64,000 nucleotides of DNA from Actinomadura sp. DC4 (GCF_030406325.1 NZ_JAUEQY010000027.1:90784-154783), one strand, 5' to 3'. Counted from the first letter of the stretch, positions 38,225-46,637 are shown. Numbers and translations are program-made. The notes: generated by a model from the sequence alone, not told the origin.

Positions 38225-38992
38225 GTGAGATACGAGCTGTTGGGACCCCTTCGCGTCGTCGGCGACGAGGGCAAGAGCGCCACCATCGGCGCACAGAAGA
38301 TCGAGACCCTGCTCGCGGTGCTGCTGATCCGCTCGGATGAGGTGGTCGCCACCGAGCAGCTGATGACGGAGATCTGGGGCGACCGCCTGCCGCGCCGGGC
38401 GACCGCCGGCATCCATGTGTACGTCTCCCAGCTCCGCAAGTTCCTGAACCGCTGCGGCAGCTCCGCCAGCCCGGTCGTGACCCGGCCGCCCGGGTACGTC
38501 CTGCGCAGCGGGACCGACGAGCTGGACTACCAGTCCTTCCTGCGGCTCGTCGGCTGGGGCCGGGACCACATACGGGACCGCCGGTACGAAGAGGCGAGCG
38601 CCTGTTTCGAGAACGCGTTGGAGATGTGGCGCGGCCCGGTGCTCGGCGATCTGTCCTACGGGCCGATCGTGGAGGGATTCGTGACCTGGCTGAGCGAGAC
38701 GCGCCTCGAGTGCACCGAGATGCTGATCGACGCGCAGCTCGAGCTCGGCCGGCACCGGGAGCTGGTCGGGCGGCTGTACTCCCTCACCGCCGAGCACCCG
38801 CTGCGGGAGGCGTTCTCCCGTCAGCTCATGCTCGCGCTCTACCGCTCCGAACGCCAGGCGGACGCGCTCGAGGTCTACCGGTCGGTCCGGCAGACCATCA
38901 ACGATGAGCTGGGACTGGAGCCCTGCCGGGCGTTGCAGGAGCTCCAGCAGGGAATTCTGACCGCCGACTACGAACTGGAATGGGCGGTCTGA
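38225..38992 (+). CDS. SARP-family transcriptional activator
   Basis: A 255-residue small SARP. An OmpR-like winged helix (MRYELLGPLRVVGDEGKS, then VVATEQLMTEIWGDRLPRRA and VVTRPPGYVL) is followed by the bacterial transcriptional activation domain (YEEASACFENALEMWRGPVL, YRSVRQTINDELGLEPCRAL). SARPs switch on antibiotic clusters by binding heptamer direct repeats. It has no ATPase or TPR extension, unlike AfsR. GTG 38225 follows CAGGAG. It is followed by a hairpin terminator. It is probably a pathway-specific activator of the PKS cluster, possibly phosphorylated by the kinases upstream. Confidence 0.93.
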   Translation: MRYELLGPLRVVGDEGKSATIGAQKIETLLAVLLIRSDEVVATEQLMTEIWGDRLPRRATAGIHVYVSQLRKFLNRCGSSASPVVTRPPGYVLRSGTDELDYQSFLRLVGWGRDHIRDRRYEEASACFENALEMWRGPVLGDLSYGPIVEGFVTWLSETRLECTEMLIDAQLELGRHRELVGRLYSLTAEHPLREAFSRQLMLALYRSERQADALEVYRSVRQTINDELGLEPCRALQELQQGILTADYELEWAV

Positions 38993-39006
38993 CACTTCGT
39001 ATAGAA

Positions 39007-39038
39007 CGCCGCGTGCGGATCCTTTTCCGTACGCGGCG
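39007..39038 (+). terminator. Hairpin terminator of the SARP gene
   Basis: A 13-bp stem with one G-T pair (39007-39019 with 39026-39038) and a short TCCTTT loop, 15 nt after the SARP stop codon. Confidence 0.75.
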
Positions 39039-39099
39039 TCCGACCGTTCATCGTCGCGTCAGGTAATGGCTGCCGTGTGCTTTCTCGAAAAGGCGGGAG

Positions 39100-39175
39100 T
39101 ACCCCGGGTGGGACTCGAACCCACACCTGACGGATTTTAAGTCCGTTGCCTCGCTACCAATTGGGCTACCGGGGT
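39100..39175 (-). tRNA. Unusual class I tRNA with anticodon UAA (tRNA-Leu-like)
   Basis: A 76-nt cloverleaf reads on the minus strand: 7-bp acceptor stem ACCCCGG/CCGGGGT, anticodon stem ACGGA/TCCGT with loop CTTAAAA (anticodon TAA at 39139-39137, reading UUA), 5-nt variable loop CAGGT, T arm GTGGG-TTCGAGT-CCCAC and discriminator A. CCA is not encoded. Leucine tRNAs normally have a long variable arm; this one does not, although its D arm has only three pairs and an enlarged loop as in class II tRNAs. It may be a UUA-reading tRNA, an inactive relic, or a tRNA charged with another amino acid. It is not the standard bldA gene. Confidence 0.75.
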
Positions 39176-39255
39176 GAGAAGACGCACCCTTCCGAAGACG
39201 GGTGCGTCACTGGTCACTCACGGCGTCGCGGACCGGGATCCGGCGGGCGAAACAC

Positions 39256-39297
39256 ATCGGGCACGCCTCCGACGACGCTGGCGGAGACGTGCCCGAT
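39256..39297 (-). terminator. Hairpin terminator of the DUF5988 gene
   Basis: A 16-bp stem with one mismatch (39256-39271 with 39282-39297) and a 10-nt loop, 37 nt after the DUF5988 stop. A second 9-bp hairpin (39181-39189 with 39200-39208) lies between it and the tRNA gene. Confidence 0.7.
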
Positions 39298-39333
39298 CAG
39301 GGGCCCGATGGGCCGCTGGTCACGAACGCCGGG

Positions 39334-39561
39334 TCACTCGGCGATCTTCGTCCGCAGCGTCCACCGGAAGATCTCTGGCAGGGCGCCGTCCGGGCCTCCG
39401 CTCACGCCGCCCTCACCCGAGACGGCGCGCTCGAAGTGCTCGTAGCCGCCGAGATGCTCGATTTTCAGCTTTCCGTCCTGGAACTTCGACCTTTCGACGC
39501 TGACCGTTCGCGGTATGGATTCCGGTCCGCCCTCCAACGAAACGTTGATGAGCTCTTCCAT
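39334..39561 (-). CDS. DUF5988-family small protein
   Basis: A 75-residue protein with the family hallmarks: VSLEGGPESIPRTVSVE near the start, IEHLGGYEHFERA in the middle and the ending FRWTLRTKIAE. DUF5988 proteins are small actinomycete proteins often found in or near antibiotic clusters; their function is unknown. ATG 39561 follows GGGAGGAG. The TAGGGG-type element at 39661-39707 lies 100 nt upstream. Confidence 0.85.
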   Translation of the reverse strand: MEELINVSLEGGPESIPRTVSVERSKFQDGKLKIEHLGGYEHFERAVSGEGGVSGGPDGALPEIFRWTLRTKIAE

Positions 39562-39660
39562 GCCGGCACTCCTCCCTCACGTCGCCATCGGAGGCAAAGC
39601 GAGTCATCGGCCCGCTCGTTCGAGCTTGACAGTTCCAACCTATTCCGGATAGAGGGGATA

Positions 39661-39707
39661 GTCAGCCCCTAAGGGGACCTCATCCTAGGGGTCAATTAGG
39701 GGCTGAT
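39661..39707. promoter_or_regulatory. Inverted repeat and TAGGGG repeats upstream of the DUF5988 gene
   Basis: GTCAGCCCCTAA (39661-39672) and TTAGGGGCTGAT (39696-39707) form a 12-bp inverted repeat with one mismatch. CCCCTAAGGGG (39666-39676) and CTAGGGG (39685-39691) lie inside it. The sequence GTCAGCCCTTA recurs upstream of the thioesterase gene. CTAGGG resembles the half site of PimM-type LAL regulators (consensus CTVGGGAWWTCCCBAG), and a LAL gene lies in this cluster. Confidence 0.5.
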
Positions 39708-39775
39708 TCACCGCATATATCGTGACCATTTAAATCGCGACGGCCCGCCGCCGACTCGTCCGCTGGTCGTCGGAG

Positions 39776-40585
39776 TCACAGGGCACGTTCGAGAACGGGG
39801 ACCACGGTGTGCAGCCAACGGAGCTCCCGGGCCAGATACTCCAGGGAATCGGCGGTCTCGGCCGGGGACAGTGGCCGGGCCGTGACGCGCTCGACGGCGG
39901 GCAGGATGCTGCGTTGCAGTGCGGGCAGGATGGCACGGCGGTCCGGCAGGCCGTAGGCGTCGACGAACAGGCGCAGGCGGGCCGGCAGGTCGGGGAGCGG
40001 GTCGAATCCGGCCTCCTGCAGGAGCCGGCCGGGCGCCAGGGGTACGAAGTTCCACGCCGCTGCGGCGAGTTCGTCCACCGGGTCAACGGGCCCGGCGCTG
40101 TCGAAGTCGATGAACGCCGCGGGCAGGCCCTGGCGATAGACGGTGTTCCAGGGGCCGAGGTCACCGTGGGAGATGATCTGGCCGGGGCGAGGCGGGCAGG
40201 GATGGAAGCGGTAGTCGGTGTGCATGGGATGGAACCCGCGTGAGGCCTGGTGGAGTTCGCTGATCAACCGGCCTGCGGCGATCAGTGCTTCATCCCTACG
40301 GGCGTGGTCCGGGAGGCGGTGCCCGCGGCCCGGCTGCCAGGCAGGGTCGACGGCCACCTCCCCGTCCAGGTAGGTCAACACCTCCCGATCCTCTTCGACG
40401 TCGAGGACGCGGGGCGCACCGGCGAAGTCCACGCTCTCCAGATGACGGAGGTACTCATGCACCGCCGGTGACCAGGACCCCAAGGGCCGCAACACCCGAT
40501 CGCCACGACGCACGAGGCCTTGCGTCATCCGGCCACCAGGGAGCAACTCCTCGTCGTCACCCCGCACGACGCCAGTATCCGTCAC
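39776..40585 (-). CDS. Aminoglycoside-phosphotransferase-like (APH) kinase
   Basis: A 269-residue APH-fold kinase with catalytic loop ISHGDLGPWNTVY and metal-binding IDFDSAGPVDP. The family phosphorylates small molecules such as aminoglycosides, macrolides or choline; within a polyketide cluster a self-resistance or tailoring kinase is possible, but many actinomycete homologues lie outside clusters. The first ATG at 40585 has no clear ribosome site; an internal Met at residue 20 is an alternative start. It lies just downstream of the LAL gene on the same strand (38-nt gap). Confidence 0.88.
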   Translation of the reverse strand: MTDTGVVRGDDEELLPGGRMTQGLVRRGDRVLRPLGSWSPAVHEYLRHLESVDFAGAPRVLDVEEDREVLTYLDGEVAVDPAWQPGRGHRLPDHARRDEALIAAGRLISELHQASRGFHPMHTDYRFHPCPPRPGQIISHGDLGPWNTVYRQGLPAAFIDFDSAGPVDPVDELAAAAWNFVPLAPGRLLQEAGFDPLPDLPARLRLFVDAYGLPDRRAILPALQRSILPAVERVTARPLSPAETADSLEYLARELRWLHTVVPVLERAL

Positions 40586-40623
40586 CCGTCCACCCGCCTG
40601 GATCCCGATCTCGGGCCGCCGGA

Positions 40624-43386
40624 CTAGGCCACCGTCGTGACCGCGTGGAGGCGGACCGCCAGATCCTCACGTCCCGCGACGTTCAGCTTGCGGTAGACCC
40701 GCGTGAGGTGCTGCTCGACCGTGCTGATGGTGATGTAGAGCCGCCGGGCGATCTCGCGGTTGGTGTCCCCGCGGGCGGCGAGCATGGCCACCCGGCGTTC
40801 GGCGTCGCTCAGCGGGGCCATGCCCTCCTCGGCGGCCGGGTCCTGGTCCGGCTGAGGGGGAGAGGGTTCCTCGGCGGCGACGATGGTGTCCAGCAGCGAC
40901 TCCGCCTGGCACTCGCGTGCCGCCTGCGCGGCCAGCCGCAGCGTCGAACGCGCCCAGCTCAGCTGGTTCAGCGCCTGGTAGGCCTGGCTGAGGTCGGCGA
41001 GCGAGTGCGCGAGCTCGTACCGGTCGCCGCAGTCGTTCAGGATGTCGACCGACTCCCGCAGCAGCGCGGTACGGCCCTTCAGCTCGCTGGTCGCGGCGAG
41101 GAGGCGCAGCGTGATGCCGCGGACCCTGCCCTGGCCGGCGCCCGGGCGCTCCAGCTGGGCCTCGACGAGTTGCCGTGCCCGCGCCTGGTTGCCGATGCGC
41201 AGGTGGGCGGCGGCGGCCTCGGACCGCCACGGGATGAACGCGGGCAGGTCCATGTCCCAGGCGACCATCAGCTCGCCACAGGTCTGGAAGTCGTTGAGGG
41301 CGGCGCGAAACCGGTTGACCGAGAAGTGGTGCCGGCCCCGCGCGTACAGATAGTGCAGGCCGTAACGGCTCTTCAGCAGCGACTCGGGCGTCGGGGTGCC
41401 GAGCGCGAGCTCGGCGTCCTCGGCCTTGCCGAGAGCGCAGCTCGCCTGGATCAGGCTGCCCAGCGGCAGGCCGATGCCGACGCCCCAGGCGGCCGACGAC
41501 ATCTGCTGCAGCGCCTGCCAGGCGTGCCGGTCCGCGCCGGCCAGGTCACCACGCCGCAGCGCGATCTCGGCCCGTACGGCACTGAGCTGGGCCCGCCACG
41601 ACGGCGCCTCGCGTACGGCGGCCTCTTCGAGGTAGCCGTCGCACCAGGTGGTCGCCTTGTCGAGCTCGTCGGCGTAGATGAGGGCCAGCAGGGACGTGAC
41701 GATCGGTTCGAGCGCCGAGTCGTCGAGCCGGAGGGACTCCAGGGCCTGTTCGGCCTTGCTGACCCCGTCGCCGCCGGCGTCGCCCGACAGGACCGAGCTC
41801 AGCGCGGTGGCGGCGGCCGTCTCGACGGGGGTGGTCAACGACCGGAGCGCCGCGGGCTCGGGCTCCGGCAGGGCGACGTGCGACAGGAGCGGGGGGCACA
41901 GGACCTTCAGCCAGTCGCGTACGGAGTGCGGCGGCGCCTCGGTCTCGGCGCGCTCGGCGATGTGCTCCAGCATGGCCATGACCTCGTCGAGGTGGCCGTG
42001 CCAGAGCAGCAACCTGATCGCCACGACGACGTAGCGGTCGTTGAGGGTGCCGGCGCGGAGCGCGTCGACGAACCCCGGGAGGTGGCGCAGCGCGCGTGCG
42101 GGGTCGATCCGCCACTCCGCCGCGGTCAGCAGCGCCTTGATCGCGGTGCTCTCCGACCCGCCGCAGGTCACCTGGTCGGCCAGCTCGAGGCACTCGACGG
42201 CGAGCTCGGGCCGGTCGTCGGTGAGCGCGTGCCGGGCGGCCTCGCGGAGCACGGGCGAGGCCCACGGCTCCGGGACGTCGTCGGCGGCGATGAGGTGGCG
42301 GGCGACGACGACGGCCGCGGCCCCCGTGTTGTAGAGGAGGCGTCCTGCGTCCTGGTGCATGTGGGCGCGGTCCTCGGGCGCCAGGCTCGCGAGGACGGCC
42401 ACCCGGGCGTGCGGGTGACGGAACCGGCCGGCGCCGAGCAGGCCGGCGGACTCCAGGGCGTGGATGGACTCGTTGACCGAGATCGGGTCCATGCCGGTCA
42501 GCTCGCCGACCAGCTTCGGTGTCGCGTCCTCGCCGAGGATCGCCAGGCCGTGGGCGACTCTGAGCATCCCCGACTCGTCGCGCTTCAGGCAGCTGAGCAC
42601 CGCCTGGCGGTACGAGCGGCCGGCGAGCGGCGAGACGGACTGCTTGTCCGGGGCCGGCCCGGCCGGGACCTGGTGGTCGTCGATCAGCGCGCGGAGCAGG
42701 AGAGGGTTGCCGCCGCTCGCCTTGTGCCAGGCCGACGCGGACTGCTCGGCGACACGGGAGTCAAGATGCTCCGAAAGGGCCGTGGCCACCCCATACTCGG
42801 ACAAAGGCGACAATCGGATCCGATGACAGTGCGGAAGCCGGAGGAGTTCGATAAAGGGAGTGGAGCGTTCCAGCCTCGACTCGGTGGACGTGAGGATGAC
42901 CAGGACGCGAGCCGACCTGATCCGGCGCACGCAGTAGAGAAGGCACTGGAGGGAGAAGATGTCCGCGTCGTGCACGTCGTCGATGCCGATGATCATCGGG
43001 CGGTCCTGTGCGACGCCGAGAAGCGCCTCCCGGACCTGCTCCATCGCGGTCACGCGCTCCTGCTCGCCCGCTTCGAGCGCGGGCAGGACCGAGGAGATGT
43101 GGCTGGGCTCGCCCACGTCCGCCGGCTTGTCATCCGGTGGCCGGGTGGCGTTCTGGAGGAGCTGGCCGAGCATGCCCAGGGGCAGCGAGCTCTCGGCGAG
43201 AGAGCCGCTGGCGCACAGGACAACGGCGCCTTCCTGGATGGCCTGGCTGGCGAACGTGTAGAGAAGCTGGCTCTTGCCGGCGGCCACCGGGCCGCTGACG
43301 ACGGCGACGGCCCCCTGGCCGAGCTGGCAGGAGCTGAAGAGCTGTGTTAACTGAGAGAGCTGACTGTCGCGCTCTACCAGGCTCAT
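40624..43386 (-). CDS. LAL (LuxR-type ATP-binding) transcriptional regulator
   Basis: A 920-residue LAL regulator. The N-terminal ATPase has Walker A VVSGPVAAGKSQLL and a Walker-B-like PMIIGIDDVHDADIF; the middle is TPR-like; the C-terminal 65 residues are a LuxR helix-turn-helix (LSDAERRVAMLAARGDTNRE, then STVEQHLTRVYRKLNVAGRE). LAL proteins such as PikD and PimM activate modular PKS clusters, so this is the likely master activator here. Codon 13 (43350-43348) is TTA, which would tie its translation to a UUA-reading tRNA. ATG 43386 follows AGAGGAC. Confidence 0.95.
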   Translation of the reverse strand: MSLVERDSQLSQLTQLFSSCQLGQGAVAVVSGPVAAGKSQLLYTFASQAIQEGAVVLCASGSLAESSLPLGMLGQLLQNATRPPDDKPADVGEPSHISSVLPALEAGEQERVTAMEQVREALLGVAQDRPMIIGIDDVHDADIFSLQCLLYCVRRIRSARVLVILTSTESRLERSTPFIELLRLPHCHRIRLSPLSEYGVATALSEHLDSRVAEQSASAWHKASGGNPLLLRALIDDHQVPAGPAPDKQSVSPLAGRSYRQAVLSCLKRDESGMLRVAHGLAILGEDATPKLVGELTGMDPISVNESIHALESAGLLGAGRFRHPHARVAVLASLAPEDRAHMHQDAGRLLYNTGAAAVVVARHLIAADDVPEPWASPVLREAARHALTDDRPELAVECLELADQVTCGGSESTAIKALLTAAEWRIDPARALRHLPGFVDALRAGTLNDRYVVVAIRLLLWHGHLDEVMAMLEHIAERAETEAPPHSVRDWLKVLCPPLLSHVALPEPEPAALRSLTTPVETAAATALSSVLSGDAGGDGVSKAEQALESLRLDDSALEPIVTSLLALIYADELDKATTWCDGYLEEAAVREAPSWRAQLSAVRAEIALRRGDLAGADRHAWQALQQMSSAAWGVGIGLPLGSLIQASCALGKAEDAELALGTPTPESLLKSRYGLHYLYARGRHHFSVNRFRAALNDFQTCGELMVAWDMDLPAFIPWRSEAAAAHLRIGNQARARQLVEAQLERPGAGQGRVRGITLRLLAATSELKGRTALLRESVDILNDCGDRYELAHSLADLSQAYQALNQLSWARSTLRLAAQAARECQAESLLDTIVAAEEPSPPQPDQDPAAEEGMAPLSDAERRVAMLAARGDTNREIARRLYITISTVEQHLTRVYRKLNVAGREDLAVRLHAVTTVA

Positions 43387-44030
43387 TGGATTAGTCCTCT
43401 GAATGGGCTCCGGCGCTGACGGTGCACTGGAGATCCGCCCTTCCCGCACAAGACGGTGTGCTCGACGGCGGCGTGACGAGCCCGCCTCAGGGCTTTCGTT
43501 GCGGTGCTGCGAGTAGTGTGCGCGAACAGCGATAGGGCCATTATTCCCTTTGCTCCTGCCAGGCGGGTCGGCGGCGGCACGTGTTGCGTTCTCGCCCTGG
43601 CGACATCACCTCTGCGTGTATGCGAGCGACCGCCCAAGAGCTAATTGAACAATCGACTATTTTTTAGCACGGTCCACTAGTTGTCAGTTTGCATCACAAC
43701 TATGGTCAACGCAAGGAACAGGCGGTATTCGCCCGGATACATAGCGCAGCCGGGTCATTGGTAGATAATCAGACCATAGGACGTCAAAGTACCGGACGAT
43801 CAGAGTCACATCGGAACAGGTGCCTCAAAACGGCCACAAAGGGCATCATCGCCGACGTCGCAGAATCCACTGTTGTCACCGCTGTGACGTGTGGTACTCG
43901 GGGCCGGTGAACGCCCTCGATACGCTGGGTCGTAGGCTTGTCCCGACGACGGGCAGTGGGGTTGCGGCCGGTGAAAAACGATCAATTTGGAAATCGTCCG
44001 CGACACTCGCTCATGGAGAGGGTTGGCGCG
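43387..44030. other. Divergent intergenic region between LAL and cold-shock genes
   Basis: These 644 bases hold no convincing gene. The part from about 43630 to 43800 is AT-rich for this genome. A perfect 7-bp inverted repeat TAGTTGT/ACAACTA (43678-43684 and 43696-43702, 11-bp spacer) could be an operator. It must contain the promoters of the LAL and cold-shock genes, but I cannot assign -10 and -35 boxes with confidence. Confidence 0.5.
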
Positions 44031-44462
44031 GTGGCCAGGGGACGTGTTGTGCGGTTCGACGAAGTGCGCGGATACGGCTTCGTCGCACCTGAGGATGGTG
44101 GCGAGGACGTATTCGTTCACGTGAACGATCTTCTCGACGATAAATGGGTGTTCTCGCCCGGGGTGAACGTCGAGTTCGAGGTGATGGAGAGCGGGCGGGG
44201 CCTGAAGGGCTACGACGTTCGGCTCGTTCCGGGCGCCGCCGCCGGCGGCGGCCCCTCGGGCCCGCCCAGGCCTGCGCCGGCACGGGTGGAGCGGGGGCCT
44301 GACGAGGAGGCGACCTGTGAGATCCTCTCCACCGCCGACTTCCGCCAGGAGCTCACCGAGGCGTTCATCCAGGCCGTTCCGGAACTCACCGGGGCACAGA
44401 TCGTACGTTTGCGTGAACGCGTCATCGCGCTCGCCGCGTCGCATGAGTGGATCGAGGACTGA
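44031..44462 (+). CDS. Cold-shock-domain protein with C-terminal extension
   Basis: A 143-residue protein. Residues 1-68 are a cold-shock domain (MARGRVVRFDEVRGYGFVAP, then EDVFVHVNDLLDD), with RNP1-like GYGFV and RNP2-like VFVHV. A Gly/Pro-rich linker leads to a helical tail of about 60 residues (CEILSTADFRQELTEAFIQA) not found in ordinary 65-residue CspA proteins. GTG 44031 is chosen because GGAGAGGG lies 8 nt upstream. It probably binds single-stranded nucleic acid. Its place inside the PKS cluster suggests a regulatory role. Confidence 0.85.
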   Translation: MARGRVVRFDEVRGYGFVAPEDGGEDVFVHVNDLLDDKWVFSPGVNVEFEVMESGRGLKGYDVRLVPGAAAGGGPSGPPRPAPARVERGPDEEATCEILSTADFRQELTEAFIQAVPELTGAQIVRLRERVIALAASHEWIED

Positions 44463-45140
44463 GTGGCATTATCCGGCCATGTTAATTTGCTCACCCGGCG
44501 GCATTGATCCGGCGCCGCCGCCCTGTGTGGAATGGTAAGGCGACTTAACTGAAGCCGCCCTGGCGGGGGTCGGGGTGATCTGCTCTCGCGAGGACGCGCG
44601 GCGCCACTCCGCGGGCCGCGGCGGGCTTTCGTGAAAGTTGCTCTGAAAGATGCAAACGGCGAAGGTATAAGTGCGCTCGGAGAGTGCGAGGTCGCGGGAA
44701 CTTTTTCGTGATTCCGTTTTGTCCGGTTGGGTCGGTCCGCCGGTCACTTCCGGATCGGCCCGTCCCTGTTGTTCTCCCTGGGGATTCGCGGTGAGATGGC
44801 CAAGAACGATCGCTTATTTGTTCACTGGCCGAAACGCCCGGCCTCGGGAAGGGTGCTTTGTCGCTGCAGAGGGGGATTGGCCGCGTTGACTCCTCGTCGT
44901 CGAGGTGGGTGCGGATTTCCCCTTACACGACGTGAAGAGCGTCACCGGCGGCGTTCAGTGCGCTTGGCAGGCGATGAGAACGTCGCCAGGGAAGGTCACC
45001 GGCGTCATCGGCGCGGGTCGGCGTAACGGCGGCCGTCGCCGGCGAGGGGGCGGTGCTGGACGACGCGGGTCTCGCCGGGGCTCCCGGGGGCTGGGGCCCA
45101 GCGATCACCCACGTCGCCGCAGTGGGAGGCGTTTCCTGCC
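44463..45140. other. Intergenic region, no gene seen
   Basis: These 678 bases between the convergent cold-shock and thioesterase genes show no reading frame with the codon bias of this genome. The left part (44640-44850) is relatively AT-rich, the right part very GC-rich. No tRNA, clear terminator or repeat array was recognised. Confidence 0.5.
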
Positions 45141-45905
45141 TCAGGAACGGCGGCTCGTGGACAGGTCCGTCGCGATGAGGCGGATGACCGCCGCGCTCTG
45201 GTCCACGAGGTAGAAGTGGCCGCCCGGGAAGGTCCGCATCTCGAACGAGCCGGTCGTGTGCTCGGCCCAGGCGTTGGCCTCCTCGGCCGTCACCTTGGGG
45301 TCGTCGTCGCCGATCAGCGCGTAGATCGGGGAGCTCACCGACTGGCCGGGCGTGTGCTCGTAGGTCTCGACGGCCTTGTAGTCGCTCTTGATCGCCGGGA
45401 GGATCATCTCCAGGGTCTCCGGGTCGCCGAGCAGCTCGGAGTCGGTCGCGCTGAGCCGCCGCAGCTCGGCGACGATCCCGGCGTCGCCCTGCCGGTGGAC
45501 GGCGTCCGGCCGGTATCTCGACGGCGCGCGGCGGCCCGAGACGTACAGCCGCGTCAGCGGGGGAGCGCCGTCCGCCTCGAGGCGCAGGGCCACCTCGTAC
45601 GCGAGCAGGGCGCCCATGCTGTGGCCGAAGAAGGCCAGCGGCCGGTCCGCGAGCGGGCGTACGACGGGGAAGATCGCGTCGGCCAGGGCCGGCAGGCTGT
45701 CGATGTTGGGCTCCGCGCGGCGGTCCTGGCGGCCGGGGTACTGCACGGCCGAGACCTCGACCCCCGGCGACAGCGCCGTGGACACCGGGAAGTAGAAGCT
45801 CGCCGACCCCCCGGCGTGGGGGAAGCAGACGAGCTGCACGGTGCCGTTGGGGGCCTGGTGGTAGCGCCGGATCCACGTGTCGGGGGCGGTGGGCAGTGTC
45901 GTCAT
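45141..45905 (-). CDS. Type II thioesterase of the polyketide cluster
   Basis: A 254-residue type II thioesterase: LVCFPHAGGSASFYFP near the start, nucleophile Ser96 in GHSMGA, and catalytic His in GGHFYLVD. These free-standing hydrolases remove wrong acyl groups from carrier proteins of PKS and NRPS lines and raise yield. ATG 45905 is the start. The upstream region holds a TAGGGG-type repeat group, which suggests coregulation with the carboxylase and DUF5988 genes. Confidence 0.95.
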   Translation of the reverse strand: MTTLPTAPDTWIRRYHQAPNGTVQLVCFPHAGGSASFYFPVSTALSPGVEVSAVQYPGRQDRRAEPNIDSLPALADAIFPVVRPLADRPLAFFGHSMGALLAYEVALRLEADGAPPLTRLYVSGRRAPSRYRPDAVHRQGDAGIVAELRRLSATDSELLGDPETLEMILPAIKSDYKAVETYEHTPGQSVSSPIYALIGDDDPKVTAEEANAWAEHTTGSFEMRTFPGGHFYLVDQSAAVIRLIATDLSTSRRS

Positions 45906-45970
45906 GGTGAAGTGACGTCCTTCCTGTCGGCGCGGCCCTGAAGAACGCTAGTCGGCTTCGCGCCGCCCGG

Positions 45971-46030
45971 TCAGCCCTTAGTGGCCTCCACGGAGCGGAT
46001 AAGGGGGTACTAGGGGGTGCACAGGGGTGG
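45971..46030. promoter_or_regulatory. TAGGGG-type repeats upstream of the thioesterase gene
   Basis: TCAGCCCTTAG (45971-45981) and three G-runs, AAGGGGG (46001), TAGGGGG (46011) and CAGGGG (46022), spaced 10-11 bp, lie 66-125 nt upstream of the thioesterase start. The same two elements, GTCAGCCC(C/T)TA and TAGGGG, occur together upstream of the DUF5988 gene. Confidence 0.45.
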
Positions 46031-46330
46031 GACAGTTGTAACGCGGAGCGACGGTGGTTACGGCTGAGGCGCGGCACGCGCCAACGTGTCCGTTGGCGCA
46101 TCACGGCCACCTGGAAGATGGGCGTTACCGCTGGCATGGCACCGAAATGGAGGCTGGCCGCGCTGACGATGGACCCCCCGGCAGGCGAAGGTAGGGGTGT
46201 AGTCGGAGGAACAAAGCGAGTCGCCGCCCCCCAGGCTCTCCACCGGATGGCCCCCCGGTCATGATCCGACTGACCGCCCCCACGGTCACGTGGTCGTACG
46301 GGCCGCGACGGAGTCCCCCACCGTCGCGGC

Positions 46331-46637
46331 CCGTACGGACGGACGGCCACCCCCCCACCTCTGCGCGTCACCCCGGCCCGTGTGGGCGGGCGGCCGCACC
46401 CTGGCCTGTCACCCCTGGCTCGTGTGGGCGGGCGGGCCGTGTCGCGGCGCGATGACCTTCGGTTTGTGCGGGCGGGCAGACCCCGCCCCGGCGCGGCAGC
46501 CCCCGGCTTGCTGGCCGCATCGCGGCGCGGGGGCTCGGGCTCGTGTGGGCGGCCAAGCCGCACCCCGGCCCGGCCCGTCACCCCCCGCCCGTACGGGCGG
46601 GCAGGCCGCACCCCGGCGCGTCGCCTCCGGTTCGGTG
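46331..46637. repeat. Degenerate tandem repeat array of about 45 bp
   Basis: About seven imperfect copies of a 43-49-bp GC-rich unit of the form CGTGTGGGCGGGCGGGCCGC followed by a CCCCGGC(C/G)CGTCACCCCCGGC-like half, starting near 46331, 46378, 46421, 46466, 46510 (truncated), 46542 and 46591. The array ends 37 nt before the NagB start. The region 45906-46673 (768 bases) otherwise holds no gene. Copies differ too much and lack unique spacers, so this is not CRISPR. Confidence 0.75.

Noticed and set aside
39661..39707. The inverted repeat as a terminator of the APH-like gene
   Set aside because: Its 23-nt interior, the repeated TAGGGG boxes and the recurrence of the same sequence before the thioesterase gene favour a regulatory element, although a terminator role is not excluded.
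44905..45213. 102-codon plus-strand frame near the thioesterase gene
   Set aside because: Gly/Arg-rich translation without motif, overlapping the 3' end of the thioesterase gene; no ribosome site or codon bias.
46331..46637. CRISPR array
   Set aside because: The copies are contiguous and degenerate, without unique spacers, and no cas genes are present.
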